NCBI RefSeq assembly: GCF_001713395.1 | Contig: NZ_CP016450.1 | Location: 1,116,001-1,180,000, forward strand | Source of the DNA: Sinorhizobium sp. RAC02 | GTDB lineage: Bacteria; Pseudomonadota; Alphaproteobacteria; Rhizobiales; Rhizobiaceae | Direction: 5' to 3' | Length of the DNA stretch: 64,000 bases | In this document: piece after piece, positions 29,702-37,817 of the stretch | How positions within the stretch are numbered: the first letter of the stretch is position 1 | How the letters are laid out: the number at the start of each line of letters is the position of its first letter | Notes under the pieces: model-generated | Databases searched by the model: none | What the model saw: the letters and a program-made list of their open reading frames with translations, nothing else | Told to the model about the DNA's origin: nothing | Translations under genes and position numbers: made by a program

Positions 29702-29904
29702 ATTTTCAGGTCCGATTGCCGGTTGGGCCGGTGAAAGGCCGCAATCGCGTATTAGGCTTGCGCGAGATCAAAGCCGGGCAGCGCGAAAGAGAGAACTATT
29801 GCGCGGCCAATCAGCGCATTGGAACGGGATACCTTCCTTTGTCGCTCAACATGTAATATCTGCCTATCGTCAAGATTTTAGACGCAGCCAGGATCGATCC
29901 CGAA

Positions 29905-30717
29905 ATGAACGCACCTGCCAAGACCGAAGATTTCGTGCCCGCCATTCCCGCCGGTGTTTTTGCCGAGACGGTGACGAGCGTGCAGCATTATACGGATCGC
30001 CTGTTCAGCTTCCGCATGACGCGCCCGGAAAGCTTCCGTTTCCGCTCCGGCGAATTCGCCATGATCGGCCTGATGGTCGGTGAAAAGCCGGTCTACCGCG
30101 CGTACTCGATCGCAAGCCCGTCCTGGGACGAGGAACTCGAATTCTTCTCGATCAAGGTGCCGGACGGCCCGCTGACGTCGCATCTCCAGCAGATCCAGCC
30201 GGGTGATACCGTGCTGATGCGCAAGAAGCCGACCGGCACGCTCGTCCTCGATGCGCTGACGCCCGGGAAGCGCTTGTACATGTTCTCGACCGGCACCGGC
30301 ATTGCGCCTTTCGCAAGCCTGATGCGTGATCCGGAAACCTATGAAAAGTTCGACGAAGTCATCCTCACGCACACCTGCCGCGAGGTCGCCGAACTGAAAT
30401 ACGGTTTCGACCTCGTCGAGGAAATCCGCAACCACGAATTCCTGGCCGAAGTGGTCGGCAACAAGCTGCGCCACTATGCGACGGTGACCCGCGAGGACTA
30501 TTCACTCAAGGGCCGCATCACCGATCTTATCCGCGATGGCAAGATGTTCGCCGATCTCGGCGTGCCGCATTTCGACCCGGCGGTCGATCGTGGCATGATC
30601 TGCGGTTCTTCCGCGATGCTGAAGGAAACCAAGGCGCTGCTGGAAGAGTCGGGCCTCGTCGAAGGCTCCAACAACAAGCCCGGCGAATTCGTCATCGAAC
30701 GCGCCTTCGTCGATTAG
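29905..30717 (+). CDS. fpr: Ferredoxin-NADP+ reductase
   Basis: A 270-residue FAD flavoprotein exchanging electrons between NADPH and ferredoxin/flavodoxin. The FAD-binding motif is VYRAYSIASPSWDEELEFFS (RxYS). The NADP pyrophosphate motif is FSTGTGIAPFASLMRD, and the C-terminus ends in the family pattern FVIERAFVD. It is separated from the cys genes by 203 bases, so it has its own promoter. It is still positioned to feed electrons to the sulfite reductase. An intrinsic terminator follows at 30740-30763. Confidence 0.94.
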   Translation: MNAPAKTEDFVPAIPAGVFAETVTSVQHYTDRLFSFRMTRPESFRFRSGEFAMIGLMVGEKPVYRAYSIASPSWDEELEFFSIKVPDGPLTSHLQQIQPGDTVLMRKKPTGTLVLDALTPGKRLYMFSTGTGIAPFASLMRDPETYEKFDEVILTHTCREVAELKYGFDLVEEIRNHEFLAEVVGNKLRHYATVTREDYSLKGRITDLIRDGKMFADLGVPHFDPAVDRGMICGSSAMLKETKALLEESGLVEGSNNKPGEFVIERAFVD

Positions 30718-30739
30718 TCGACGGGCAGGATGAAAAGCG

Positions 30740-30763
30740 GGGCGGCCTTCGGGGCGCCCTTTT
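30740..30763 (+). terminator. Rho-independent terminator between fpr and GntR gene
   Basis: Stem GGGCGGCC (30740-30747) with GGGCGCCC (30752-30759), one G-G mismatch, loop TTCG, followed by TTTT. It lies between convergent genes. Confidence 0.7.
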
Positions 30764-30772
30764 CGTTTGTCC

Positions 30773-31390
30773 TCAGGCGGAGAGATAGCCGATCAGAGCG
30801 GTCATCGCCGTTTCGGCAGCGAGCCTGTCGCCGTTGCGGATGGCGCGAATGACTTTCACATGCCGATCGACCGAGCCATCCATGTGCCGGTTGTCCGCGC
30901 GGGTAAACCAGAGACGGCGTGAATGGGTTTGCAGGGGGGCGAGCGCCGCCGTCAGATAGCGGTTGGGGCAGGCTTCCTCCATGATCTCGTCGAAGGTTTT
31001 GTCTGCTGCCAGAAAGCCCTCCAGATCGGAGTGGATCGAGCACGCCGTCATGGCCTGCGCGCAGGCGACGAGCTGCTCCCGGTGATGGTCTTCGGCATGC
31101 TCGGCAACCAGGGCGGCGGCGAGGGGTTCTAGCTGCCGGCGCGTCGTCATGACATTGGCATGGTCGTCCGGCCGGATTGCCGTAATCTGCAAGCCGGCGC
31201 GCGGACGCACCGCGATCAATCCCTGCCATTCGAGCTTCTGGATCGCCTCGCGCACCGGCGTGCGCCCATGACCGGCAAGCTCGATGAGCTGGCGCTCGGT
31301 CACCAGCGAGCCCGGCTTCAGTTTGAGCGTGACGATCAGCCCTTCGAGGGCGAGATAGGCGAGGTGGGCTTGCGACGCCGCGTTATCCAC
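30773..31390 (-). CDS. GntR-family (FCD-domain) transcriptional regulator
   Basis: Repressor-type regulator with an N-terminal winged helix (RQLIELAGHGRTPVREAIQK, classic GntR) and a C-terminal FadR-like FCD ligand domain; 205 residues. I prefer the GTG start at 31390, with GGAG nine bases upstream; an ATG at 31426 has no ribosome-binding site and would place an operator-like box inside the gene. With the GTG start, two identical palindromes TGATATATCA (31406-31415 and 31452-31461) both lie upstream, pointing to autoregulation and control of the divergent VOC gene. FCD-domain regulators generally sense small organic acids. Confidence 0.88.
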   Translation of the reverse strand: MDNAASQAHLAYLALEGLIVTLKLKPGSLVTERQLIELAGHGRTPVREAIQKLEWQGLIAVRPRAGLQITAIRPDDHANVMTTRRQLEPLAAALVAEHAEDHHREQLVACAQAMTACSIHSDLEGFLAADKTFDEIMEEACPNRYLTAALAPLQTHSRRLWFTRADNRHMDGSVDRHVKVIRAIRNGDRLAAETAMTALIGYLSA

Positions 31391-31405
31391 GTTCTGGTGC
31401 TCCGC

Positions 31406-31415
31406 TGATATATCA
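31406..31415. promoter_or_regulatory. Operator-like palindrome TGATATATCA, proximal box
   Basis: A perfect 10-bp palindrome, 16 bases upstream of the preferred GTG start of the GntR gene. An identical second copy lies 46 bases away. The type and position suit a GntR/FCD operator. Confidence 0.6.
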
Positions 31416-31451
31416 CATACTGGCATGTCGCAATTCGACTGGCAAGTCGAC

Positions 31452-31461
31452 TGATATATCA
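31452..31461. promoter_or_regulatory. Operator-like palindrome TGATATATCA, distal box
   Basis: Second identical perfect palindrome, in the divergent region between the GntR and VOC genes. The copies share a preceding C (CTGATATATCA). Confidence 0.6.
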
Positions 31462-31679
31462 GGGACAGTTCGGAAAGGGGGGTGTGCTAATTCCGTAATG
31501 TCGTTCTACTCGATCTTTCGCTTTGAAAGTCGATGCCGCAGCCATTCTCTCGACAATAGCATTCACGTTGACGGCGGCAGATACCGGGCCTTATGCAGGA
31601 TGACGGGCGTTGTGCGGACAGCCCGAGAATGGGCAGCCACCCAGCCAACCAGCCCCCAGTCGTCATGAGGAAACGTTTC

Positions 31680-32084
31680 ATGAATCAGAGCCTCGCCCAT
31701 ATCGCCCTCATCGTCCGCGACTATGACGAAGCCATCGACTTCTACGTGAACACGCTGGGCTTCGAACTGGTCGACGACAGTTACCAGGCGGAGCAGGACA
31801 AGCGATGGGTTGTGGTGCGACCGAGGGGAACGGGTACGTGCTCGATCCTGCTTGCCCGCGCGTCGTCGCCCGACCAGGAGCGCTATGTCGGCGACCAGGC
31901 GGGTGGGCGGGTTTTTCTCTTCCTGCGCACCGACGATTTCTGGCGCGACTATCATGCTCTTGTCGAAAAGGGTGTGGCCTTCGAGCGGGAACCGAAGACC
32001 GCTGAATACGGGATCGTCGCGGTGTTCAAGGACCTCTACGGCAATCTCTGGGATCTCATCGAGTTCACCGACGGCCGGCCCTGA
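31680..32084 (+). CDS. Glyoxalase/VOC-superfamily protein
   Basis: A 134-residue vicinal-oxygen-chelate fold protein with paired beta-alpha-beta-beta-beta modules: LAHIALIVRDYDEAIDFYVN followed by LGFELVDD, and the second module VFLFLRTDDFWRDYHALV ending KDLYGNLWDLIEF. The His at the start and Glu at the end match VOC metal ligands. The start at ATG 31680 is supported by GAGGAAA at 31667-31673. The substrate is unknown. It is divergent from the GntR gene with two operator-like boxes between, and may be its target. Confidence 0.85.
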   Translation: MNQSLAHIALIVRDYDEAIDFYVNTLGFELVDDSYQAEQDKRWVVVRPRGTGTCSILLARASSPDQERYVGDQAGGRVFLFLRTDDFWRDYHALVEKGVAFEREPKTAEYGIVAVFKDLYGNLWDLIEFTDGRP

Positions 32085-32103
32085 TGCGGATGTGAGGGAA
32101 CGG

Positions 32104-32955
32104 CTATAGTTCCTCCAGCGTGTCGCCGAAGCGCTCGATGCCGCGCAGGCGCGTGCGACCGGCAGCGCCGGCGCGTTCGATGGCGCGCGTTGCGATCAGG
32201 TGACAGATGGCCATGACCGAGACATGGTTGAAGAGTGGGCCCGGCGCCAGTGTCTGGCAACGGAAATGCCATGTCGCCGTCGCGCGGTGCGCGACCCCTT
32301 CGTCCGTCAGATAGAGGAGCTTGGCGCCGCTTTTCTCGATGGCGGATAGGATGGTCTCCATCTGTGCCACGCGCCGGCGCAGGCCGAAGACGATCGCGAC
32401 ATCCTTGTCGGTGACGCTGACGAGGTGTTCGCCAAGCGTTTGCCCGGCGCCCGGAATGGCGACGATGTTTTCCACCACCTGCGTCATCTGCCATTGCAGA
32501 TAATCGGCGAAGGCGTGGCTGCTGCGAAAACCCAGGACCCAGGTCTTGCGCGCATTGAGGATCGCATCGGCGACCGCGTCCACCTGCGTATCGGTGATCG
32601 TCGCGAAGGTGCCCTCCAGATTGGCGATGCCCTGGGCGACATGGGCAGCCACCGACTGGGCCGCCGCGGCATCGGTGGAGGCGGCGAGGAACAGGCGCGA
32701 GCCCGTCTGTTTTTCCTCGCGCGCATGGCGGCGCGCTTCCTCGTAGCTTTCATAGCCGAGCCGGCGGACGAAGCGGGTAACCGTGGCGTTCGAGACCTGG
32801 GCGAGCTTGGCAAGTTCGGACGCGGAATAGCTCGCAAGCTCTCCTGGAAAGTCGCAGACGAAGTCACCGAGTCGCCGCTCGGCGGGATGCAGTTCGTTGA
32901 GCGCGTCGCGCACGCGAAACAGGAACGAACGATCCGTGGAACTCATCTCATTCAT
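32104..32955 (-). CDS. RpiR-family transcriptional regulator (HTH + SIS domains)
   Basis: A 283-residue regulator with an N-terminal RpiR HTH (about 15-90, ASELAKLAQVSNATVTRFVRRLGYESYEE) and a C-terminal SIS domain (about 125-260, KTWVLGFRSSHAFADYLQ). SIS domains in this family bind phosphosugars or other small ligands. It is divergent from the MFS transporter gene, and the 153-base gap has two RpiR-type boxes of form TGAAA-N6-TTTC. This makes it the likely controller of the MFS-racemase unit. Confidence 0.9.
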   Translation of the reverse strand: MNEMSSTDRSFLFRVRDALNELHPAERRLGDFVCDFPGELASYSASELAKLAQVSNATVTRFVRRLGYESYEEARRHAREEKQTGSRLFLAASTDAAAAQSVAAHVAQGIANLEGTFATITDTQVDAVADAILNARKTWVLGFRSSHAFADYLQWQMTQVVENIVAIPGAGQTLGEHLVSVTDKDVAIVFGLRRRVAQMETILSAIEKSGAKLLYLTDEGVAHRATATWHFRCQTLAPGPLFNHVSVMAICHLIATRAIERAGAAGRTRLRGIERFGDTLEEL

Positions 32956-33036
32956 CGCCTTCTTTCATTAAATCAAGGTTGTAACGGACTGGCAGGACTT
33001 CGCAAGCGTGTGTGGCGAAACTGTCATCAAGTTTGT

Positions 33037-33081
33037 TGAAAAATTGATTTCATTAATGTATTGTATGAAAATCAATTTTCT
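33037..33081. promoter_or_regulatory. Two tandem RpiR-type operator boxes
   Basis: TGAAA-N6-TTTCA at 33037-33052 (perfect dyad) and TGAAA-N6-TTTCT at 33066-33081 (one mismatch), start-to-start 29 bases. They lie in the gap between divergent rpiR-like and MFS genes, close upstream of the MFS start at 33109. The form matches operators described for RpiR-family regulators. The wider region 33038-33080 is also an imperfect 16-bp inverted repeat. Confidence 0.6.
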
Positions 33082-33108
33082 TATTGATGCCAGAAGGAGG
33101 AGGAGACT

Positions 33109-34566
33109 ATGGCAGCAGAAGGTATGGTGCAGTCCGGCAAATCATCGCCGGCAATCCGTCAATTGGAGGGGGCGCTCACCCGCATCGGGGTCACCGGTGC
33201 GCATAAGCAGATCATCGTGCTGGTGCTGATCGGGTGCCTGTTCGACAGTTTCGAGCAGAATACGATCGGCGTGTCCGGGCCGCTCCTGAAGGAGCATTGG
33301 GGTCTGACCGGCACGGATATCGGCTTCCTAAATACGATCACGTTCGGCAGTGCGGCCATCGGGCGCCTGCTTTCGGGCATCCTCGGCGATCGCTACGGCC
33401 GCCGCGTCATGCTGACCTTCAATCTCTTGCTGTTTTCGCTCGGCTCGGCAGCCTGCGCGCTGGCACCGGACTTCATGTTCCTCTGCATCGCCCGGGCAAT
33501 CGTCGGCTTTGGCGTCGGCGGGGAAATCTCGACAGCCGTCACCATGCTCTCGGAATTCTGCTCGCCGAAATTCCGAGGAACGGCGGCCGGCCTCGTCAAT
33601 GTGGGCGCGGGCGGTTTTGGCAACTTCCTGGCACCCGTCTACGGACTGATGATCTTCAGCATCTTCCCGGGTGAGGATAGCTGGCGCTGGCTGTTTGCCT
33701 CGCTTGCACTGCCGGCCCTGCTGGTCGTGTTCTACCGCCGCTACGTGCCGGAAACGCCACGGTTCCTTGCATCTCAAGGGCGCATCGACGAGGCGAACAA
33801 GGTGCTCTCGGTGCTGGAATCCGGATCACTCCGGCCGAACAACCTCGTGGTGAAGGAATATCTGACGAAGGACAAGGAGAGCGAAGCGCCAGCCGCCAAG
33901 GGTGCCTGGCAGGAGCTTTTCCGCGCGCCGTTCCTTGGCCGTATCATTCCGGTATCGATCGCCATCCTCATGAGCTATGGCGCACAGCTTTCCGTGCTCA
34001 CGCTGATGCCGATCATCTTCATCGAGATGGGCTACACGCTGCAGGGCAGCCTGCTCTACAGCATGATCATCCAGAGCGGCAGCGTTCTCGGCGCCATTGC
34101 GGCCTCGATGTTCGGCTACTACTTCCCGCGCAAACGGGTGCTGACGACCGGTGCAATCTGCGCCTGCCTTGCCGCACTCGCCATCATGTATCTCGGCACC
34201 ACCATCTACCTGGTGCTGTTCTTCGGCGCGCTCTTCCAATTCTTCGTGCTTCTGCTGAACACCTCGATCTGGATCTATGCGCCGGAACTCTTCCCGACCC
34301 GCATCCGCGCCTTCGGCGTCGCCTTCATCCTGGCGACGGGTTCGGCTGCCGGTTCCTTCGTGCCGACCATTTCGGGCGCCCTCTTCGATAGCTACGGCAT
34401 GGGCGGCGTCTTCGGTCTCGCGGCTGCCATGTATGCGGTCTTCGCCGTCTGCATCCGCCTCGGGCCGGAAACCTACGGCATGTCGATGGAAGACCTCACG
34501 CAGCGTGCGGATGTCATCGGCAAGAGCGACGACATCGCAGTCGAACCCCTCAAGGCAGGAGCATAA
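33109..34566 (+). CDS. MFS transporter, sugar/aromatic-acid proton symporter type
   Basis: A 485-residue 12-helix major facilitator. The signature between helices 2 and 3 is GRLLSGILGDRYGRRVML, and helix 4 begins CIARAIVGFGVGGEISTAV. The second half repeats the pattern (SMFGYYFPRKRVLTTG) and ends in the sugar-porter-like WIYAPELFPTRIRAFGVA. The substrate cannot be deduced; relatives carry organic and aromatic acids. It starts at ATG 33109 after GGAGGAGGAG. The racemase-like gene begins five bases after its stop. Control by the divergent RpiR protein is likely. Confidence 0.9.
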   Translation: MAAEGMVQSGKSSPAIRQLEGALTRIGVTGAHKQIIVLVLIGCLFDSFEQNTIGVSGPLLKEHWGLTGTDIGFLNTITFGSAAIGRLLSGILGDRYGRRVMLTFNLLLFSLGSAACALAPDFMFLCIARAIVGFGVGGEISTAVTMLSEFCSPKFRGTAAGLVNVGAGGFGNFLAPVYGLMIFSIFPGEDSWRWLFASLALPALLVVFYRRYVPETPRFLASQGRIDEANKVLSVLESGSLRPNNLVVKEYLTKDKESEAPAAKGAWQELFRAPFLGRIIPVSIAILMSYGAQLSVLTLMPIIFIEMGYTLQGSLLYSMIIQSGSVLGAIAASMFGYYFPRKRVLTTGAICACLAALAIMYLGTTIYLVLFFGALFQFFVLLLNTSIWIYAPELFPTRIRAFGVAFILATGSAAGSFVPTISGALFDSYGMGGVFGLAAAMYAVFAVCIRLGPETYGMSMEDLTQRADVIGKSDDIAVEPLKAGA

Positions 34567-34571
34567 GCGTA

Positions 34572-35249
34572 ATGACCCCGCACATACTGTTGATCAATCC
34601 CAACAGTTCCGAGACCACCAGCGACATGATGCAGGCCATCGCGCTGAGGTCCGCAGCCGAGAGGCTGGACGTGAAGGCCGTGACGGCCAGCCGCAGCCCG
34701 GCCATGATCGTCACGCCCCAGCAGTTGACAGCCTCGGCCGCGCAGGTGGTCGAGTTGGGCACCGCGCACGGTCGGGATTGTGCGGGGATCATCGTCAGCG
34801 CCTTCGGCGATCCCGGCCTTGCCGAGCTTCGCCGCAAGGTCACTGTTCCCGTGGTCGGCATCTGCGAGGCCTCGATGATCGAGGCCTCGCAGGGCGGCAA
34901 GAAGTTCGGCGTCGCAACCTCGACGCCGGATCTCATCGAAGCCATCGACCAGCGCGCCCATGACCTCGGCCTTGCCCATCTCTATACGGGCGTGCGCTGT
35001 ACGCAGGGCGATCCGATCGCACTTGCATCCAATACCGGCCTTCTGACTGGAGCGCTGGCGGGCGCGGTGCGCGCCTGTATCGAGCTGGACGGTGCGGAAG
35101 CCGTGATCATCGGCGGCGGCCCGCTCGGCCAGGCCGCCGATCAGCTGCGGCAGATTTTCGATACACCTGTGATCGGGCCGATCCCTTCGGCTGTGGAGCG
35201 GGTCATCAACCTGATAGGACAGGACACGAGCGTGCCGCAGACGGTGTAG
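34572..35249 (+). CDS. Asp/Glu/hydantoin racemase superfamily protein lacking both canonical cysteines
   Basis: A 225-residue two-domain racemase-superfamily protein (HILLINPNSSETTSDMMQAI, then FGDPGLAEL and VVGICEASMIEAS). Hydantoin and allantoin racemases use two cysteines, one just before the FGDPG-like motif and one in a late GC(A/G)GM segment. Here these positions read IVSAFGDPG and VIIGGGPLGQ, so both are replaced. Four other cysteines are present elsewhere. The protein may be a non-racemising member, such as a cis-trans isomerase or a lyase-like enzyme. It is translated with the MFS gene, so it acts on or near the imported substrate. Confidence 0.83.
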   Translation: MTPHILLINPNSSETTSDMMQAIALRSAAERLDVKAVTASRSPAMIVTPQQLTASAAQVVELGTAHGRDCAGIIVSAFGDPGLAELRRKVTVPVVGICEASMIEASQGGKKFGVATSTPDLIEAIDQRAHDLGLAHLYTGVRCTQGDPIALASNTGLLTGALAGAVRACIELDGAEAVIIGGGPLGQAADQLRQIFDTPVIGPIPSAVERVINLIGQDTSVPQTV

Positions 35250-35278
35250 CGCAACCCGGACCTTCGAAAACAAAGGGC

Positions 35279-35306
35279 AGGGCGCTCCGTGAAAACGAGG
35301 CGCCCT
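35279..35306. terminator. Hairpin between convergent racemase-like and LysR genes
   Basis: AGGGCGCTC (35279-35287) can pair with GAGGCGCCCT (35297-35306) with one bulged G. No long T run follows on either strand, so it is at best a weak or Rho-assisted end signal. Confidence 0.35.
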
Positions 35307-36220
35307 CAACTGCGAATGGCGGGTCCCGTCTTCTCGGCAGCCCAGGCAACGAACACAGCCTTCAAATGTTCGGCGGCGGGCGAGAGGCTATGATGACGCC
35401 GTTGCAGCACGGAGACGTCGCGCATAACATGCGGCTCGATGAGATCGACCGTCATCACCCGCACGGCTGAGGCGAGCTGGCTTGAATTTTCCGGCAAGAC
35501 GGCGACCCCCATGCCGGCGGCAATCATGCTGATCGCGGTGGTCGAGAAGCGCACCTCGTATTTCGGCCGGTAGCTCGGCACGACACGGATGAGATTGTGC
35601 TCGACGATGTTGCGCAGCGGATTGGACGCGGCAAGCGTGATGAGGGTTTCGTCCTTCAACTCGGCCCAGCGCACGGATTTTCGCTTGGCGAAGCGGTGAT
35701 CCTCCCGGCAGACGAGCATCAGCTTGTCGCGCAGCAGCGGCGTAGCGGCAATCTCGGGATCGTCTTCCGAAAGCGTGCCGATCGCGATGTCGACCTCGTT
35801 GCGCTTGAGGGCGGGCGTGATCTGCTCCTCCGGCATGTCGCGGATGTTGACGGTGATCTCCGGATACATGCGCAGGAACCGCGCGAGGATCGGCGGAACG
35901 ACGGTGGCGGCGAGCACGATTGCGGCTGCGATCGTCACCTGGCCGCGTTTCAACGAGGCATTGTCGCGCACGTCACCGACGGCCAGCTCCAGGTCCTTCA
36001 GGATCTTTCGCGCCTGCGGCAGGAATTCCTGGCCGACGAGGGTGAGCGAGACCATCCGGGTGTGCCGGTCGAAGAGGCGCACGCCGATCTCCGTTTCCAG
36101 GTCGCGGACGAGGATGCTGACTGCCGACTGGGTGAGGTGGAGGTGCCGGGCGGCGAGATTGAACTGGCCAAGCTCGGCCACCGCGATGAAGGCCCTGAGT
36201 TGCCGCAGGGTTATGTTCAT
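35306..36220 (-). CDS. LysR-family transcriptional regulator (first of a paralogous pair)
   Basis: A 304-residue LysR protein: winged helix at 1-60 (MNITLRQLRAFIAVAELGQF...LTQSAVSILVRDLE) and a two-lobe effector domain. The N-terminus is strikingly like that of the second LysR gene at 44111-45007; both share GQF, QSAVS, LFDRHTR and MxITLxQLRAF. It lies 59 bases downstream of the ABC ATPase gene on the same strand, so it may be the last gene of the ABC operon. ATG 36220 is preceded by AGGAGGGC. Confidence 0.92.
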   Translation of the reverse strand: MNITLRQLRAFIAVAELGQFNLAARHLHLTQSAVSILVRDLETEIGVRLFDRHTRMVSLTLVGQEFLPQARKILKDLELAVGDVRDNASLKRGQVTIAAAIVLAATVVPPILARFLRMYPEITVNIRDMPEEQITPALKRNEVDIAIGTLSEDDPEIAATPLLRDKLMLVCREDHRFAKRKSVRWAELKDETLITLAASNPLRNIVEHNLIRVVPSYRPKYEVRFSTTAISMIAAGMGVAVLPENSSQLASAVRVMTVDLIEPHVMRDVSVLQRRHHSLSPAAEHLKAVFVAWAAEKTGPAIRS

Positions 36221-36279
36221 GGGCGTACTGCCCTCCTGTTTATGCGACCGCCATCAAACCCTGCCGCAGCCATCCCTGT

Positions 36280-37812
36280 CTAGCCCGCAAGCGCCGGTTG
36301 TTCCGTTTTGCCCGCCATCAGCAAACCGAGTTCCTCGAGACGGGTGCGGTCCGGCGGCAGCTCGCCGAGGATTTCGCCGTGGAACATCACGAGGATGCGG
36401 TCGCAGATTGCGAAGAGTTCTTCCAGCTCCGTGGAGATGAGCAGGATGGCGCGCCCGTTGTCGCGCTGCTTCAGCATCTCCTCCATGACGAACTCCATTG
36501 CGCCGATATCGATGCCGCGGGCGAGCTGATTGACGAGGATGAAATCCGGATTACGGGCGAGTTCCCGCGCGACGACCAGCTTCTGCTGGTTGCCGCCGGA
36601 AAGGTCGCCGATACGCTGGTCCTCGTTGCGGGATTTGACGCGGAAACGCTTGATGAGATCGCGGGTGTGTTCGCCGATCACGTTGCGGTTCAGCATGCCG
36701 CGCGCGGCAAAGGGCGGCTGGTCGTAGCGCTGGAGGATGGTGTTCTCGCTGAGCGACAGCGACATGACGATACCGTGTTTGTGCCGGTCTTCCGGGATGT
36801 GGGAAAAGCCGCAGGCATTGATGCGGGCGGGATCGAGGCCCGTGATGTCCTTGCCGTTGAGCACGACGCGGCCGGAATCGACCGGTAGCAGGCCGGACAG
36901 TGCTAGCGACAGTTCGGTCTGGCCATTGCCGGAAACGCCGGCGATGCCGACGATCTCGCCGGCGCGCACGTGAAGGCTCACACCCCGCACCGCCGGAAGC
37001 CCGGCCTCGCTGCGACAGGTGAGATTTTCGACTGACAGCACGAGCGGGCCGGGAGCGGCGGGGTTGCGAGGCAGTTCCATGCCGACGTCGCGGCCCACCA
37101 TCATGCGCGCAAGTCCGCGCGCATCCGTATCGGCAACATTGACGGTGTTGACCACACGCCCGTCGCGCATGACGCTGATGCGGTCGCTGACGCGCATCAC
37201 CTCGTCCAGCTTGTGGGAGATGAAGACGACGGTCTTCCCATCCTTGACGAGGTCGCGCATCAGGGCGAGCAGGCGGTCTGTTTCCTGGGGGGTGAGCACG
37301 GCGGTCGGCTCGTCGAGGATCAAGAGGTCGATGCCGTGGAACAGGGTTTTCAGGATTTCCACGCGCTGCTGTTCGCCGACGGAAAGATCCTCAATGAGCG
37401 CATCCGGGCGCACGTCGAGCGCATAGCGGTCGCTGAGTTCGCGGATTTTTCCGTGCACCTTGTCCATGTCGTTGATGACGCGCAGCCCCGAACCCTGTCC
37501 GAGGATGTAGTTTTCCGCGACCGTGAGGTTCGGCACGAGCATGAAATGCTGGTGCACCATGCCGATATGCTGGCGGATCGCCTCGCGCGGGCTGTTGAAG
37601 CGCACGGTCTCGCCCTTGTAGACGATCTCGCCCTCGTCGGGCCGCACCATGCCGCAGATCATGCTCATCAGCACGCTCTTGCCGGCGCCGTTCTCACCGA
37701 GCAGTGAATGGATCTCGCCCTCTTGGATTTCCAGGGATACGCCGTCGCTGGCGATGATCGGGCCGAAGCGCTTGCGGATATTGTCGATGCGCAGGAAGGG
37801 TTTTTTGGACAT
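36280..37812 (-). CDS. ABC transporter ATPase, nucleoside/BMP type (two ATP-binding domains)
   Basis: A 510-residue fused double ATPase of the type that energises BMP-family nucleoside importers and sugar importers. The first domain has Walker A LLGENGAGKSVLMSMICG, signature LSVGEQQRVEILK and Walker B LLILDEPTAVL. The second has degenerate Walker A GVSGNGQTELSLAL, signature LSGGNQQKLVVAREL and the degenerate Walker B LVNQLARGID, a normal asymmetry for this family. Start at ATG 37812 (MSKKPFLRID). It is five bases from the permease gene upstream. Confidence 0.95.
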   Translation of the reverse strand: MSKKPFLRIDNIRKRFGPIIASDGVSLEIQEGEIHSLLGENGAGKSVLMSMICGMVRPDEGEIVYKGETVRFNSPREAIRQHIGMVHQHFMLVPNLTVAENYILGQGSGLRVINDMDKVHGKIRELSDRYALDVRPDALIEDLSVGEQQRVEILKTLFHGIDLLILDEPTAVLTPQETDRLLALMRDLVKDGKTVVFISHKLDEVMRVSDRISVMRDGRVVNTVNVADTDARGLARMMVGRDVGMELPRNPAAPGPLVLSVENLTCRSEAGLPAVRGVSLHVRAGEIVGIAGVSGNGQTELSLALSGLLPVDSGRVVLNGKDITGLDPARINACGFSHIPEDRHKHGIVMSLSLSENTILQRYDQPPFAARGMLNRNVIGEHTRDLIKRFRVKSRNEDQRIGDLSGGNQQKLVVARELARNPDFILVNQLARGIDIGAMEFVMEEMLKQRDNGRAILLISTELEELFAICDRILVMFHGEILGELPPDRTRLEELGLLMAGKTEQPALAG

Positions 37813-37817
37813 ATCCG

